From NCBI RefSeq assembly GCF_004634245.1, contig NZ_SJTF01000016.1:59606-123605 (forward strand): a DNA stretch of 64,000 nucleotides. The letters are read 5' to 3'. The notes under the pieces are model-generated. The model ran no database searches. It saw only the letters and a program-made list of their open reading frames with translations, and was not told where the DNA came from. Below are positions 24,686 to 34,348 of the stretch, one piece after another. Numbering within the stretch: position 1 is the stretch's first letter; every line of letters starts with the position of its first letter. A program made the position numbers and the translations under genes. The stretch is from Flavobacterium foetidum. Its GTDB lineage: Bacteria; Bacteroidota; Bacteroidia; Flavobacteriales; Flavobacteriaceae.

Positions 24686-26596
24686 ATGAAAAGCCTTTAT
24701 TACACACTTGTTTTTTTATTTTTTGTGCTATTTTCATATGCTCAGAAGAATAATTATACCATTTTAACCATTGCTGACAGTCTAAAAGAAAATGCGGATG
24801 CAGTAGTCCGTTTAGATCAGATGGATATTACGATTGCTTCTCAGCGAAGCATGAATTTGAAAATCCAAAGAGTGGTTACTGTTTTAAACGAAAAAGGGCA
24901 GAATCATATAGATGCGTACCAGCATTATGATAAATCAACTTCAATTAAAAATATAGAAGCCATAGTTTATGATGCTTTTGGTAACGAAATCAAGAAAATT
25001 AAGAAAAAAGATTTTAGAGACCAAAGTGCTGTAAGCGGCAGTACTCTTTTTTCAGATAACCGCGTTCTTTTTCTCGATTATACTCCAACTACCTATCCTT
25101 TTACTATTGTTTATACTAGTGAAGTCGAAACATCGAACACTGCTTTTATGCCAAGATGGACTTTTTTAGGAGGTTATTATGTGAGCGTCGAAAAATGTGT
25201 TTTGAATGTAAGTTTTCTCCATAATTTAGGATTCAAAAAGAAAGAATTTCAGTTTTCAGGTTTTAATATCCAAAAAACAGAAGATTCAGATACAAAACTT
25301 AGTTACACAGCTGCAAATATTGTTGCGCAAAAAAGAGAAGATTACAGTCCGTCATCAATCGATTTGTTTCCGTATGTAATGATGGGATTAGAGAAATTTC
25401 ATCTTGAAGGTGTTGACGGAAATGCCACAACATGGGAAGCATTTGGAAAATGGTATAGCGATAAAATCTTAAACGGAACTACGACTCTGCCAGATGAGAC
25501 AATAGCTAAAATAAAAGAGCTGGTAGGAACTGAAAAAGACCCGATTAAGAAAGCGAAAATTATTTATGATTTTGTGCAAAAGAAATCAAGATATGTTAGC
25601 ATTCAGGTTGGAATCGGGGGCTGGAAACCTATGCTGGCATCAGATGTCGATCGTTTGGGATATGGAGATTGTAAAGCGTTAAGCAATTATACCAAGGCGC
25701 TTTTACAAGTTGTAGATGTGCCTTCGTACAACACAATTTTATATGGAGACTCTTATGATAAGTTGAGCATACAATCTGACTTTGTTTCGATGCAAGGAAA
25801 TCATATGATTTTGGCTGTTCCGAACGGAAATGATTATGTATGGCTCGAATGCACCAGTCAAGATGATCCTTTTGGTTACCAAGGAACTTTTACGGATGAT
25901 CGAAATGTTTTGGTAATAAAACCAGAGGGCGGCGAAATTGTAAGAACCAAAATTTATGAGGACAAAGGAAATATTCAAAAAGACAAAGGTGTATACACGC
26001 TAGACGAAAACGGTAATTTTTCAGGATCTCTTTCTATTATTTCAGAGGGGTCACAATATAGCCATAGAACGAGAGTAGAACATTTGCAGCCTACCGAAAA
26101 AGAAAAGCATTATAAAAATTACTGGGAGAACATTAATAACCTAAAACTGGGAAAAATCAGTTTGACAAATGACAAAGAAAACATTCGTTTTACAGAAGAT
26201 TTGCTGTTGAGTGCCACTGGTTATGGCGCAATTTCTGGAAACAAGATGATTTTTGTGCTTAATTCATTTAACCAGACCAAAGGGAATGTAAAAAGAATCA
26301 GAAACAGAAAAAATCCTTTTGAAATTCAAAGAGGATATTTAGATACAGATGAAATCGAGGTAAATCTTCCTGCTGGTTATGCAGTAGAATTTCTTCCTTC
26401 GAATTATGAATTAAAAGGAAAGTTCGGCGAATATAAAACGGAAGTCATTAAAAATGCAGATAACAAAATAACGTATAAGAGGTCAATGTTTATTGCCAAA
26501 GGAAGATATTCAAATAAAGAATATGATGAGTATCGTTTGTTTATGGAACAGATTTCGAAGAATGATAATGCAAAGGTCATATTAACCAAGATATAA
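24686..26596 (+). CDS. DUF3857 protein with transglutaminase-like domain (catalytic Cys present)
   Basis: A 636-residue exported protein (signal peptide ending SYAQ near residue 20). An N-terminal DUF3857 domain of beta sandwich type (about 30-230) is followed by a transglutaminase-like domain with ASDVDRLGYGDCKALSNYTK, where the cysteine of GDCK is the expected nucleophile, then GNHMILAV (His) and LECTSQDDPFG (Asp). A DUF2569/3858-like C-terminal domain follows. The family may cleave or cross-link peptides at the cell surface, but no substrate is known. It heads a run of three paralogues; unlike the next two it keeps the triad. Confidence 0.88.
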   Translation: MKSLYYTLVFLFFVLFSYAQKNNYTILTIADSLKENADAVVRLDQMDITIASQRSMNLKIQRVVTVLNEKGQNHIDAYQHYDKSTSIKNIEAIVYDAFGNEIKKIKKKDFRDQSAVSGSTLFSDNRVLFLDYTPTTYPFTIVYTSEVETSNTAFMPRWTFLGGYYVSVEKCVLNVSFLHNLGFKKKEFQFSGFNIQKTEDSDTKLSYTAANIVAQKREDYSPSSIDLFPYVMMGLEKFHLEGVDGNATTWEAFGKWYSDKILNGTTTLPDETIAKIKELVGTEKDPIKKAKIIYDFVQKKSRYVSIQVGIGGWKPMLASDVDRLGYGDCKALSNYTKALLQVVDVPSYNTILYGDSYDKLSIQSDFVSMQGNHMILAVPNGNDYVWLECTSQDDPFGYQGTFTDDRNVLVIKPEGGEIVRTKIYEDKGNIQKDKGVYTLDENGNFSGSLSIISEGSQYSHRTRVEHLQPTEKEKHYKNYWENINNLKLGKISLTNDKENIRFTEDLLLSATGYGAISGNKMIFVLNSFNQTKGNVKRIRNRKNPFEIQRGYLDTDEIEVNLPAGYAVEFLPSNYELKGKFGEYKTEVIKNADNKITYKRSMFIAKGRYSNKEYDEYRLFMEQISKNDNAKVILTKI

Positions 26597-26613
26597 CCAA
26601 AAGACCAGAAGTA

Positions 26614-26791
26614 AACCAAAAAAATAAACCAACCAAACCAAAATCAAAATGAAAACCGTTAAACTATTCAGCTTGACAGTTCTTGTGCTGATTATTTCTA
26701 AAGTACATGCGCAGGAATTTAAACTAGGAAAAGTATCAATTGCAGAGCTTGAGCAAAAAAATCATCCGAAAGATTCTTCAGCGGCAGCAGC
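26614..26791 (+). repeat. Gene-conversion tract shared by two DUF3857 genes, left copy
   Basis: Bases 26614-26791 (about 35 upstream plus the first 48 codons) are nearly identical to 28718-28895, with only a handful of differences and one extra A before the second ATG. The flanking coding sequence is clearly more diverged. This points to recent gene conversion or an unequal exchange at the 5' ends. Confidence 0.75.
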
Positions 26792-28652
26792 TATTCTCTA
26801 TAATAAAGGAATATGTAGACTCGAATTTGATCAAAACGAAGGTTTTTGCATGGTGACAGATGTAGAAACTCGTATTAAAATTTATAAAAAAGAGGGGTAT
26901 GATTGGGCTAATCAAAAGGTTTGGTACTACAATAATACGTTAAATGAAAAAGTACTTTTTTCAGATGCCGTTACTTACAATTTGGTGAATAACAAAATAG
27001 AAAAGACGAAGCTGAAAACTGATGGGGTTTTTGACGAAGTACTTTCAAAATATAGAGCTCAAAAAAAGATTACAATGCCAAATGTCAAAGAAGGTTCTGT
27101 AATCGAATTTCGATATACAATAAAGTCCTCTACTAATTTTATGATTCGAGAATGGGATTTTCAGACTTCTATTCCTGTAAATTATTCGGAGTTTAAAGTT
27201 TTGTATCCAGAATATTACGTTTTTAAGCCAAGACAAAAAGGATTTGTATTTCCAAAAATTGCAACGACAACAAGAACAAAATCTATTGTTGTTACAAGTA
27301 CAATAGTTGGATTTATGAATCAAACTGAAACTCGAAAGGAAGAAGTAAATTATATAGAAACAGAGACAACTTATACAGCACACGACTTTCCAGCATTAAA
27401 AGATGAGAACTATGTTAATAATATTAATAACTATCGTGCAAGTATAGAACATGAATTGTCATTTGTTCAGTTTCCAAACAAGCCAATCAAAGAATATTCG
27501 ACAGACTGGAATTCGGTTGTGAGAAGAATTTATGAATATGAAGATTTTGGGCTAGAATTAAACAAGACAGGATATTTCGAAGAAGATCTCAATAAAATAT
27601 TAGCTGCAACCAAAACAACAGACGAAAGAATGCTAGCTATTCTAAATCATGTAAAGTCGAATGTGAAATGGAATGGAGTTAACGGATACGGCTGCGATAA
27701 TGGAGTTAAGAAAGCTTATAAAGAAAAATCAGGAAATGTTGCAGATATTAACTTAATGCTGATCGCAATGCTCCGTTATTCTGGATTGACTGCAAACCCC
27801 GTGTTAGTAAGTACACGTTCCAATGGAGTTGCTTTTTTTCCAAGCATAAATGCTTTTAATTATGTTATAGTAGCTGTAGAAACCCCAGATGGAGATGTTT
27901 TGCTAGATGCGACAGATAAATATTCAATTCCTAATGTGCTTCCTATGAGAACTTTGAACTGGGTGGGGAGATTAATAAGAAATGATGGGACTTCTAGAGA
28001 GATTGATTTAATGCCAAAAAGAACATCCAGCGATATTGTCTTTATAAATTATACTATAGATTCTGAAGGGAAAATAGCGGGACAAACAAGAAGACAATGT
28101 TCGGATTATAATGCAATGATATCACGAGAAAATTTCGAAAAATTAAAAGAAGACGAATATTTAGAAAAACTTGAAAACAATAGCGGAAAAATTGAAGTAA
28201 GTGAGTACTCAAGAATGAATGAAAAAGATTTATTAGCTCCTATTATTGAGACATATTCATTTAAAGGAGATAATCTGTGTGAAGTAATGGGGGGTAAAAT
28301 TTATATAAATCCTATGTTGTTTTTTACACAGCATAAAAATCCGTTTAAGCAAGAAGTTAGACAATATCCGGTAGATTTTGGCTTCCCATTTTTAAATAAA
28401 TATAATATAACGATTAAAATTCCGGACGGATTTACAATAGATACACTTCCAAAAGCAACAGTTTACAATATGCAGAACAATACTGGGAGTTTCAAGTTTA
28501 ATATTGTTGCAGAGGAAAATATTTTACAATTAAGTATAGTACATCAAATTAACAAGGCTATTGTTAGTAGCGATGAATATGAAATGTTAAAAGACTATTA
28601 CAAAGGAATGATTGCAAAACAAACAGAGAAGATAGTTCTAAAAAGGATCTAG
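26649..28652 (+). CDS. DUF3857 protein, tandem paralogue 1 (catalytic Cys lost)
   Basis: A 667-residue exported protein with signal peptide MKTVKLFSLTVLVLIISKVHAQ. The domain order is as in the upstream paralogue: DUF3857 domain, transglutaminase-like domain, C-terminal beta domain. The nucleophile position reads GNVADINLML instead of GDCK, and the His position reads NAFNYVIVAV, so a transglutaminase-type reaction is unlikely. It may bind rather than cleave peptides. The first 48 codons and the leader are almost identical to the next gene, while the rest is moderately diverged. Confidence 0.87.
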   Translation: MKTVKLFSLTVLVLIISKVHAQEFKLGKVSIAELEQKNHPKDSSAAAAILYNKGICRLEFDQNEGFCMVTDVETRIKIYKKEGYDWANQKVWYYNNTLNEKVLFSDAVTYNLVNNKIEKTKLKTDGVFDEVLSKYRAQKKITMPNVKEGSVIEFRYTIKSSTNFMIREWDFQTSIPVNYSEFKVLYPEYYVFKPRQKGFVFPKIATTTRTKSIVVTSTIVGFMNQTETRKEEVNYIETETTYTAHDFPALKDENYVNNINNYRASIEHELSFVQFPNKPIKEYSTDWNSVVRRIYEYEDFGLELNKTGYFEEDLNKILAATKTTDERMLAILNHVKSNVKWNGVNGYGCDNGVKKAYKEKSGNVADINLMLIAMLRYSGLTANPVLVSTRSNGVAFFPSINAFNYVIVAVETPDGDVLLDATDKYSIPNVLPMRTLNWVGRLIRNDGTSREIDLMPKRTSSDIVFINYTIDSEGKIAGQTRRQCSDYNAMISRENFEKLKEDEYLEKLENNSGKIEVSEYSRMNEKDLLAPIIETYSFKGDNLCEVMGGKIYINPMLFFTQHKNPFKQEVRQYPVDFGFPFLNKYNITIKIPDGFTIDTLPKATVYNMQNNTGSFKFNIVAEENILQLSIVHQINKAIVSSDEYEMLKDYYKGMIAKQTEKIVLKRI

Positions 28653-28717
28653 TATGTTTGGCAGATTTCTCTTGAGCAGTCTAAACAAACACAAACGTAG
28701 AATAACCTAGATATATC

Positions 28718-28895
28718 AACCAAAAAATAAACCAACCAAACCAAAATCAAAAATGAAAACCGTTAAACTATTCAGCTTGACAGTTCTTGTGCTGATTATT
28801 TCTAAAGTACATGCGCAGGAATTTAAACTAGGGAAAGTATCAATTGCAGAGCTCGAGCAAAAAATGCATCCGAAAGATTCTTCAGCGGCAGCAGC
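28718..28895 (+). repeat. Gene-conversion tract shared by two DUF3857 genes, right copy
   Basis: Partner of 26614-26791. A second, shorter identical patch (around GTTAAGAAAGCTTATAAAG) occurs at about 27705 and 29815 within the two genes. Confidence 0.75.
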
Positions 28896-30765
28896 AATCC
28901 TGTACAAAAAAGGATATTCCAAAATCGAGTACAACGAAACAGATGGATTCGTACTCAATACAGAAGTAGAAACAAGAATCAAGATTTATAAGAATGACGG
29001 TTATGAATATGCTAATCAAGTTGTTCCGTATTATTTTGACGGGAATGTTCGAGAAACAGTTAGTTTTTCAGATGCTTACACCTACAATATCGTTAATGGA
29101 AAAGTTGAAAAGGTAAAAGTAAAAAGTGACGGTGTTTTTGATGAAACAGTAAACAAATACCGAGGACGAAAAAAACTGACTTTTCCGAATGTAAAAGAAG
29201 GGTCTATATTAGAATACAAATATAATGTTCGAACAAAAAATATCAGCTGGATGCCCGATTGGGAATTTCAAGAGGAGGTACCCGTAAATTATTCTCAGTT
29301 TACAACACATGTTCCTGAATATTATGTTTTTAACATAAGACAGAAAGGCTATATTTTTCCAAAATCTACTGTAGAGAAAATCAATAAAAGTATAACATTT
29401 ACAGAAAAAGAAAGGTCAAATGGCGGTGTTACACAGACTTCATACAACACCAGCAAAGTCGATTATATCGAGACTAGAACGACGTATCTTCTAGAAAATA
29501 TACCTGCTATGAAATCAGAAGATTTTGTAAATAATATCAATAATTACAGATCGAGTCTTGAGCAGGAATTATCGGTAATCAAATATCCAAATGCTCCTGT
29601 CAAAGTGCTTTCGCATGATTGGGAGTCGGTTGCCAAAACAATTTACGATTACGACAGTTTTGGTGCTGAACTAAATAAATCGGGTTATTTTGAAGATGAA
29701 TTGAAACCATTGTTAGCGAATGCAAAATCAGATGATGAAAAAATTCTGGTTGTCTTAAATTTTGCAAAATCAAAAGTAAAATGGAATGATTTTATGGGCT
29801 ACAGTTGCGAAAAAGGAGTTAAGAAAGCTTATAAAGAAAAATCAGGAAATATTGGAGATATCAATTTGATGCTGACCGCCATGCTTCGTTTTGCAGGATT
29901 AAATGCAAGTCCGGTATTGGTAAGTACACGTTCTAACGGAATTTCGATTTTTCCGAACAGAACTGCTTTTAATTATGTTATCGCAGCTGCCGATACGCCA
30001 AACGGGAGAGTTCTTTTGGATGCTTCCGACAAATTTTCGGCGCCAAACATTCTTCCGTTCAGAACATTAAACTGGCACGGGAGATTGATAAGAAAAGATG
30101 GATCTTCTGAGGATATCGATTTGATTCCGAAAAAGAATTCGAACGAAATTGTTTTCATGACTTACGACATCGCACCAGAAGGAAAAGTTACAGGCAAAAT
30201 CAGAAGACAATGTACAGATTACAGAGCTTTTAGCGCAAGAGCCACCGTAGACGGAGTAAAGGAAGAAGATTATCTTGAAAAACTAGAAAATAAAAACAGC
30301 AAAATAGAAATCAGCGAATACAAACTTACGAATGATAAAGATATTCTGCTGCCAACAATAGAATCATATTCTTTTACAGGAAATGATTTATGCGATGTCA
30401 TCGGTGGGAAAATTTACATTAACCCGATGCTGTTTTTTGCCAACGAAAAAAATCCTTTCAAACAAGATGCACGAGAATATCCGGTTGATTTTGGTTTTCC
30501 ATTCATGGATAAATTCAATATCACAATAAAGATTCCTGAAGGCTATGCTGTAGAGAGTCTTCCATCATCTTCTGCAATGAATATGCAAAACAATGTAGGC
30601 AGTTTTAAATTTCATCTAGGCGCAACAGACAATGTGTTGCAATTAAATGTGGTAAACCAGATTAACGAAGCCATCATTACCACAGAGCAATACGAAATGC
30701 TAAAGAATTACTATAAAGGAATTGTTGATAAGGAAACTGAAAAGATAGTTTTGAAGAAAATTTAA
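28753..30765 (+). CDS. DUF3857 protein, tandem paralogue 2 (catalytic Cys lost)
   Basis: A 670-residue exported paralogue with the same signal peptide as the preceding gene. The former nucleophile position reads GNIGDINLML and the His position NRTAFNYVIAA, so it also lacks the Cys-His pair. The C-terminal region INPMLFFANEKNPFKQDAREYPVDFGFPF is conserved between the paralogues. It lies 100 bases after paralogue 1 with no terminator between, so the two are probably expressed together. Retention of two inactive copies argues for a structural or binding role. Confidence 0.87.
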   Translation: MKTVKLFSLTVLVLIISKVHAQEFKLGKVSIAELEQKMHPKDSSAAAAILYKKGYSKIEYNETDGFVLNTEVETRIKIYKNDGYEYANQVVPYYFDGNVRETVSFSDAYTYNIVNGKVEKVKVKSDGVFDETVNKYRGRKKLTFPNVKEGSILEYKYNVRTKNISWMPDWEFQEEVPVNYSQFTTHVPEYYVFNIRQKGYIFPKSTVEKINKSITFTEKERSNGGVTQTSYNTSKVDYIETRTTYLLENIPAMKSEDFVNNINNYRSSLEQELSVIKYPNAPVKVLSHDWESVAKTIYDYDSFGAELNKSGYFEDELKPLLANAKSDDEKILVVLNFAKSKVKWNDFMGYSCEKGVKKAYKEKSGNIGDINLMLTAMLRFAGLNASPVLVSTRSNGISIFPNRTAFNYVIAAADTPNGRVLLDASDKFSAPNILPFRTLNWHGRLIRKDGSSEDIDLIPKKNSNEIVFMTYDIAPEGKVTGKIRRQCTDYRAFSARATVDGVKEEDYLEKLENKNSKIEISEYKLTNDKDILLPTIESYSFTGNDLCDVIGGKIYINPMLFFANEKNPFKQDAREYPVDFGFPFMDKFNITIKIPEGYAVESLPSSSAMNMQNNVGSFKFHLGATDNVLQLNVVNQINEAIITTEQYEMLKNYYKGIVDKETEKIVLKKI

Positions 30766-30929
30766 GCATTAGAACTTAATATTTAGCATCGGAACAAAAT
30801 TCAATTTAACGGCCTAAAGGAAATTAATAATAGTATTTTTGCAGCAGAGGATTATCGAAGGTCTTGAAGATGTTTTTCAAAAGATAAATGATAGTCCAAA
30901 TCAGAAAAATAGTTTTAAAAGCTTAGAAA

Positions 30930-31256
30930 ATGAATTTGAAAAATGCACAACTAGACGTTGATACTTGGATTAAAGAACACGGAGTTCGTTACTTTAACGA
31001 ATTGACCAATATGGCACAACTTACAGAAGAAGTAGGCGAAGTTGCCCGAATTATTGCCCGTCGTTACGGAGAACAATCTGAAAAAGAAAGTGATAAAAAC
31101 AAAGATTTGGGAGAAGAATTGGCCGATGTTGTTTTCGTGGTTTTATGTTTGGCCAATCAAACGGGTATCGATTTACAGGCGGCTTTTGACAAAAAAATGG
31201 ATTTAAAATCGGTTAGAGATAAAGATCGTCACAAAAACAATGATAAATTGAAATAA
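30930..31256 (+). CDS. MazG-like nucleotide pyrophosphohydrolase
   Basis: A 108-residue all-alpha NTP pyrophosphatase. The metal-binding motif QLTEEVGEVARII (ExxE) and the partner helix DLGEELADVVFVV (ExxD) are both visible, as in single-domain MazG/iMazG proteins. It would hydrolyse non-canonical or excess (d)NTPs to monophosphates. A -7 box TATTTTTG is at 30834-30841, but no good -33 partner was seen. It precedes aroA by about 100 bases on the same strand. Confidence 0.9.
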   Translation: MNLKNAQLDVDTWIKEHGVRYFNELTNMAQLTEEVGEVARIIARRYGEQSEKESDKNKDLGEELADVVFVVLCLANQTGIDLQAAFDKKMDLKSVRDKDRHKNNDKLK

Positions 31257-31354
31257 TTGTGAAATTTCAGTCCGAATTTTGATTTACGGACGAGGAGTGG
31301 TAAATTGCACGCTTGGATTATCTTACTCATAATTCGCAACTCATAACTAATATC

Positions 31355-32584
31355 ATGAATTTAAAATTAACGACGAATTCACCATTCACCATTGATGATT
31401 CGCAACTCAATATTACAGGTTCTAAAAGCGAAACCAACCGTTTATTATTACTAAAAGCCTTATTTCCAAACATTACTTTAGCCAATACTTCAAACTCAGA
31501 TGATAGCGAAGTAATGCAGAAAGCTTTGGCTGGAAACGACGAAATTGTTGACATTCACCACGCCGGAACTGCAATGCGTTTTCTTACGGCTTATTTTTCG
31601 GTTAACGAAGGAAGAGAAGTTGTTCTAACTGGTTCTAGCAGAATGCAGGAGCGTCCGATTAAAATTTTGGTTGAAGCCTTGGCGCAATTAGGTGTAGAGA
31701 TTTCATATGAAAAAAATGAAGGTTATCCGCCAATCCGAATTAAAGGGAAAAAAGTTACCGCTTCAAAAGTAAAGCTGGCGGCAAATGTAAGCAGTCAGTA
31801 TATTTCAGCACTTTTGTTAGTAGCTTCTAAATTAGATAATGGTTTAGAACTAACTTTAGAAGGAGAAATCACTTCGATTCCGTACATCAAAATGACTTTG
31901 TCTTTACTGAATGATTTAGATATCAAGACAAGTTTTGAAGGAAACGTAATCAAAGTTTTTCCTAAAGAATCAGTTGATTCAAAAGAAATGGTTGTAGAAT
32001 CAGACTGGAGCTCGGCTTCTTATTTCTTTAGTTTAGTTGCTTTATCAGAATCTGCAAAAATTACTTTGAGCAGTTATAAAGAAAACAGCCTTCAGGGAGA
32101 TTCTGAATTAGTTTCTCTTTATGAAAAAATGGGCGTAAAAACGACTTTCCAAAACAATAAAATGACTTTGGAAAAAGTAACTGGGTTTAATTATCAGGAT
32201 GTAAATTTTGAACTGAACAATACTCCGGATATCGCACAAACCATTGTTGTAACTTGCTTAGGTTTAGGAATAGGATGTCACTTAACCGGTCTTCATACCT
32301 TAAAAATCAAAGAAACCGATAGATTAGAAGCTTTAAGAATTGAGCTGACAAAATTAGGAGCGAATATTTCTGTAACCAATGACAGTCTGACTTTAGAGCG
32401 TTCGGGAGCTATTAACCATGATGTGCATATTGCAACCTACAACGATCACCGTATGGCAATGGCGTTTGCACCTTTGGCAATCAAAGTTCCAATTATTATT
32501 GATGATGCAGAAGTAGTTTCTAAATCATACCCAGATTTCTGGAATGATTTAAAAGCGTTAAACTTTCAAATTTCAGAATTGTAA
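31355..32584 (+). CDS. aroA: 3-phosphoshikimate 1-carboxyvinyltransferase (EPSP synthase)
   Basis: A 409-residue enzyme that joins phosphoenolpyruvate to shikimate 3-phosphate, the sixth shikimate step. Substrate-binding motifs are visible: GSKSETNRLLLLKAL, HHAGTAMRFLTAYF, TGSSRMQERPIK, and KIKETDRLEAL with the later YNDHRMAMAFAPLA. The ATG at 31355 is preferred to an in-frame ATG at 31313, which would add 14 residues read from a decayed repeat. The gene is outside the main aromatic operon but supplies the same pathway. Confidence 0.95.
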   Translation: MNLKLTTNSPFTIDDSQLNITGSKSETNRLLLLKALFPNITLANTSNSDDSEVMQKALAGNDEIVDIHHAGTAMRFLTAYFSVNEGREVVLTGSSRMQERPIKILVEALAQLGVEISYEKNEGYPPIRIKGKKVTASKVKLAANVSSQYISALLLVASKLDNGLELTLEGEITSIPYIKMTLSLLNDLDIKTSFEGNVIKVFPKESVDSKEMVVESDWSSASYFFSLVALSESAKITLSSYKENSLQGDSELVSLYEKMGVKTTFQNNKMTLEKVTGFNYQDVNFELNNTPDIAQTIVVTCLGLGIGCHLTGLHTLKIKETDRLEALRIELTKLGANISVTNDSLTLERSGAINHDVHIATYNDHRMAMAFAPLAIKVPIIIDDAEVVSKSYPDFWNDLKALNFQISEL

Positions 32585-32652
32585 AATTTTTTGAACCATA
32601 TAAGTTATTTAAGTTACTTTAGACGAGGAACTTAATAGAATATAGTTACAAG

Positions 32653-32679
32653 CCTCTGGTTTCTGTCAGAGGTTTTTTT
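32653..32679 (+). terminator. aroA terminator 1
   Basis: CCTCTG (32653-32658) pairs with CAGAGG (32667-32672), followed by seven T. Confidence 0.75.
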
Positions 32680-32695
32680 ATGCGTATTCAAAAGT

Positions 32696-32733
32696 AAACT
32701 CGACAGTTTTTTTAAAACCTGTCGAGTTTTGGC
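32696..32733 (+). terminator. aroA terminator 2
   Basis: AAACTCGACAG (32696-32706) pairs with CTGTCGAGTTT (32719-32729) and ends in T. It can work in both directions. Confidence 0.75.
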
Positions 32734-32881
32734 AACTGATAGATATCAAAACCTTTATCACTTTGCAACTTTGTCACTTTTTAAATGAACTTAAATAACT
32801 TATATGGTTCAAAAAAAACATTTTTAATGGTTCTGAAAACCTCACAAAATCAAGGACTTTTGAAAATAAACGTCAAAACAC

Positions 32882-32913
32882 TTGACAACGCCTATCTCAC
32901 AATCGTATATTTG
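32882..32913 (+). promoter_or_regulatory. Promoter of queA
   Basis: TTG (32882-32884), 21 bases, then a perfect TATATTTG (32906-32913), about 65 bases before the queA start. No preQ1 riboswitch was recognised in the leader. Confidence 0.65.
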
Positions 32914-32977
32914 CATCCGATTAAAAATTTTGGATAATTAAGTCTAAAATAGATATTTAAAAATCTACAATTCAAAT

Positions 32978-34027
32978 ATGAAATTATCACACTTCAATTT
33001 CAATTTACCAAAAGAACTTTTAGCTGAATTTCCGGCAGAGAACAGAGACGAATCTCGCTTAATGGTAATTGACCGTCAAAAAAACACTATCGAACACAAA
33101 ATGTTTAAAGACGTTATCAACTATTTTGATGACGGAGACGTTTTGATTCTTAATAATACAAAAGTTTTCCCTGCACGTTTGTACGGAAACAAAGAAAAAA
33201 CGGGTGCTAGAATTGAAGTTTTCTTGTTAAGAGAATTAAACTCTGAGCAAAGACTTTGGGATGTTTTAGTAGATCCTGCTAGAAAAATCCGTATTGGTAA
33301 CAAACTTTATTTTGGTGACGACGATTCGCTTGTTGCTGAGGTAATCGACAACACAACTTCTCGTGGAAGAACTTTACGTTTCTTATACGATGGGTCTTAC
33401 GAAGAATTCAGAAACAAATTGACAGAACTTGGAGAAACTCCAATTCCGAAATACATCAACAGAGATGTTACTCCTGAAGATGCAGAAAGATACCAAACTA
33501 TTTATGCAAAAGAAGAAGGAGCTGTAGCAGCCCCAACTGCTGGTCTACACTTTTCGAAACACCTTTTGAAAAAATTAGAAATCAAAGGAGTAAACTTTGC
33601 TGAGGTGACTCTGCACGTAGGTTTAGGAACTTTTAACCCAGTTGAGGTGGAAGATTTATCTAAACACAAAATGGATTCTGAGGAATTGATTATTACTCAA
33701 GCTGCTTGTGATATCGTAAACGAAGGAAAAGCAAAGAAAAAACGTATTTGTGCTGTAGGAACAACTTCTATGCGTGCAATTGAAAGTTCTGTTTCTTCTG
33801 CAAACACATTAAATCCTTACGAAGGATGGACAAATAAATTTATTTTCCCTCCTCACGATTTCAGTATTGCAAACTGTATGATTACAAACTTCCACACACC
33901 AAAATCAACATTATTGATGATGATTTCTGCTTTCTGTGGACACGATCTAATGAAAAAAGCATACGAAGAAGCAATCAAAGAAGGATACAAATTCTATTCT
34001 TACGGAGATGCGATGTTAATTCTTTAA
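32978..34027 (+). CDS. queA: S-adenosylmethionine:tRNA ribosyltransferase-isomerase
   Basis: A 349-residue enzyme that transfers the ribose of SAM to 7-aminomethyl-7-deazaguanine in tRNA to form epoxyqueuosine. The family signature runs throughout: FPAENRDESRLMVIDR, ILNNTKVFPARLYG, AAPTAGLHFSK, VTLHVGLGTFNPV, GTTSMRAIES and NFHTPKSTLLMM. The length is typical. queE, an early queuosine gene, is 25 kb downstream. A promoter lies upstream and a strong terminator directly follows. Confidence 0.96.
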   Translation: MKLSHFNFNLPKELLAEFPAENRDESRLMVIDRQKNTIEHKMFKDVINYFDDGDVLILNNTKVFPARLYGNKEKTGARIEVFLLRELNSEQRLWDVLVDPARKIRIGNKLYFGDDDSLVAEVIDNTTSRGRTLRFLYDGSYEEFRNKLTELGETPIPKYINRDVTPEDAERYQTIYAKEEGAVAAPTAGLHFSKHLLKKLEIKGVNFAEVTLHVGLGTFNPVEVEDLSKHKMDSEELIITQAACDIVNEGKAKKKRICAVGTTSMRAIESSVSSANTLNPYEGWTNKFIFPPHDFSIANCMITNFHTPKSTLLMMISAFCGHDLMKKAYEEAIKEGYKFYSYGDAMLIL

Positions 34028-34045
34028 TTAGAATTTATAATATAA

Positions 34046-34085
34046 AAAAGACCCGACGAGTTTTTGTAGACTTGTCGGGTCTTTT
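34046..34085 (+). terminator. Terminator after queA
   Basis: AAAAGACCCGACGAG pairs with CTTGTCGGGTCTTTT (one G-T pair) and continues into T. Confidence 0.85.
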
Positions 34086-34126
34086 GTTTTTAATGGTTTC
34101 AGGTTTCAAGTTTGATTCTCAGTGCG

Positions 34127-34302
34127 AAATTTAACCAAAAAGTTCGCAAGGTTTTTTTCCACTTTTGTGTTTACCAAATGTAAAAAAGAACGCAAAGCTT
34201 TGCGAATTTTGCGTTTGTAAATGTTAACTAAATAAAAAAACTTTGCGAACCTTGCGGTTAAAATCACACAAAGTATTTCAACTTGAAACTTTAAACTTGA
34301 AA
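34127..34302. repeat. Degenerate TTAACCGCAAA repeat and GTTTCAAG arms upstream of kynU
   Basis: ATTTAACCAAAAAGTTCGCAAGG (from about 34126) faces CTTTGCGAACCTTGCGGTTAA (ending near 34261), with an AACGCAAAGCTTTGCGAATT palindrome in the middle. GGTTTCAAGTTT near 34100 and ACTTTAAACTTGAAAC near 34287 form a further outer pair. This fills the 321-base gap before kynU. No coding potential seen. Confidence 0.6.
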
Positions 34303-34348
34303 CAAAACAAACAAAAATTGTTATTTTAGCAGGCAAAACAATAGCACA

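Larger units (their letters stand above)
32593..32810. repeat. AAACCATATAAGT inverted repeat, copy 3 (perfect arms)
   Basis: The 23-base arms at 32593-32615 and 32788-32810 are exact reverse complements (first 20 bases GAACCATATAAGTTATTTAA). They start 9 bases after the aroA stop and enclose two intrinsic terminators. The rest of the 393-base gap up to queA holds the queA promoter and nothing else recognised. Confidence 0.85.

Noticed and set aside
32811..32977. Possible preQ1 riboswitch before queA
   Set aside because: No preQ1-like pseudoknot sequence was recognised; only a standard promoter is visible.
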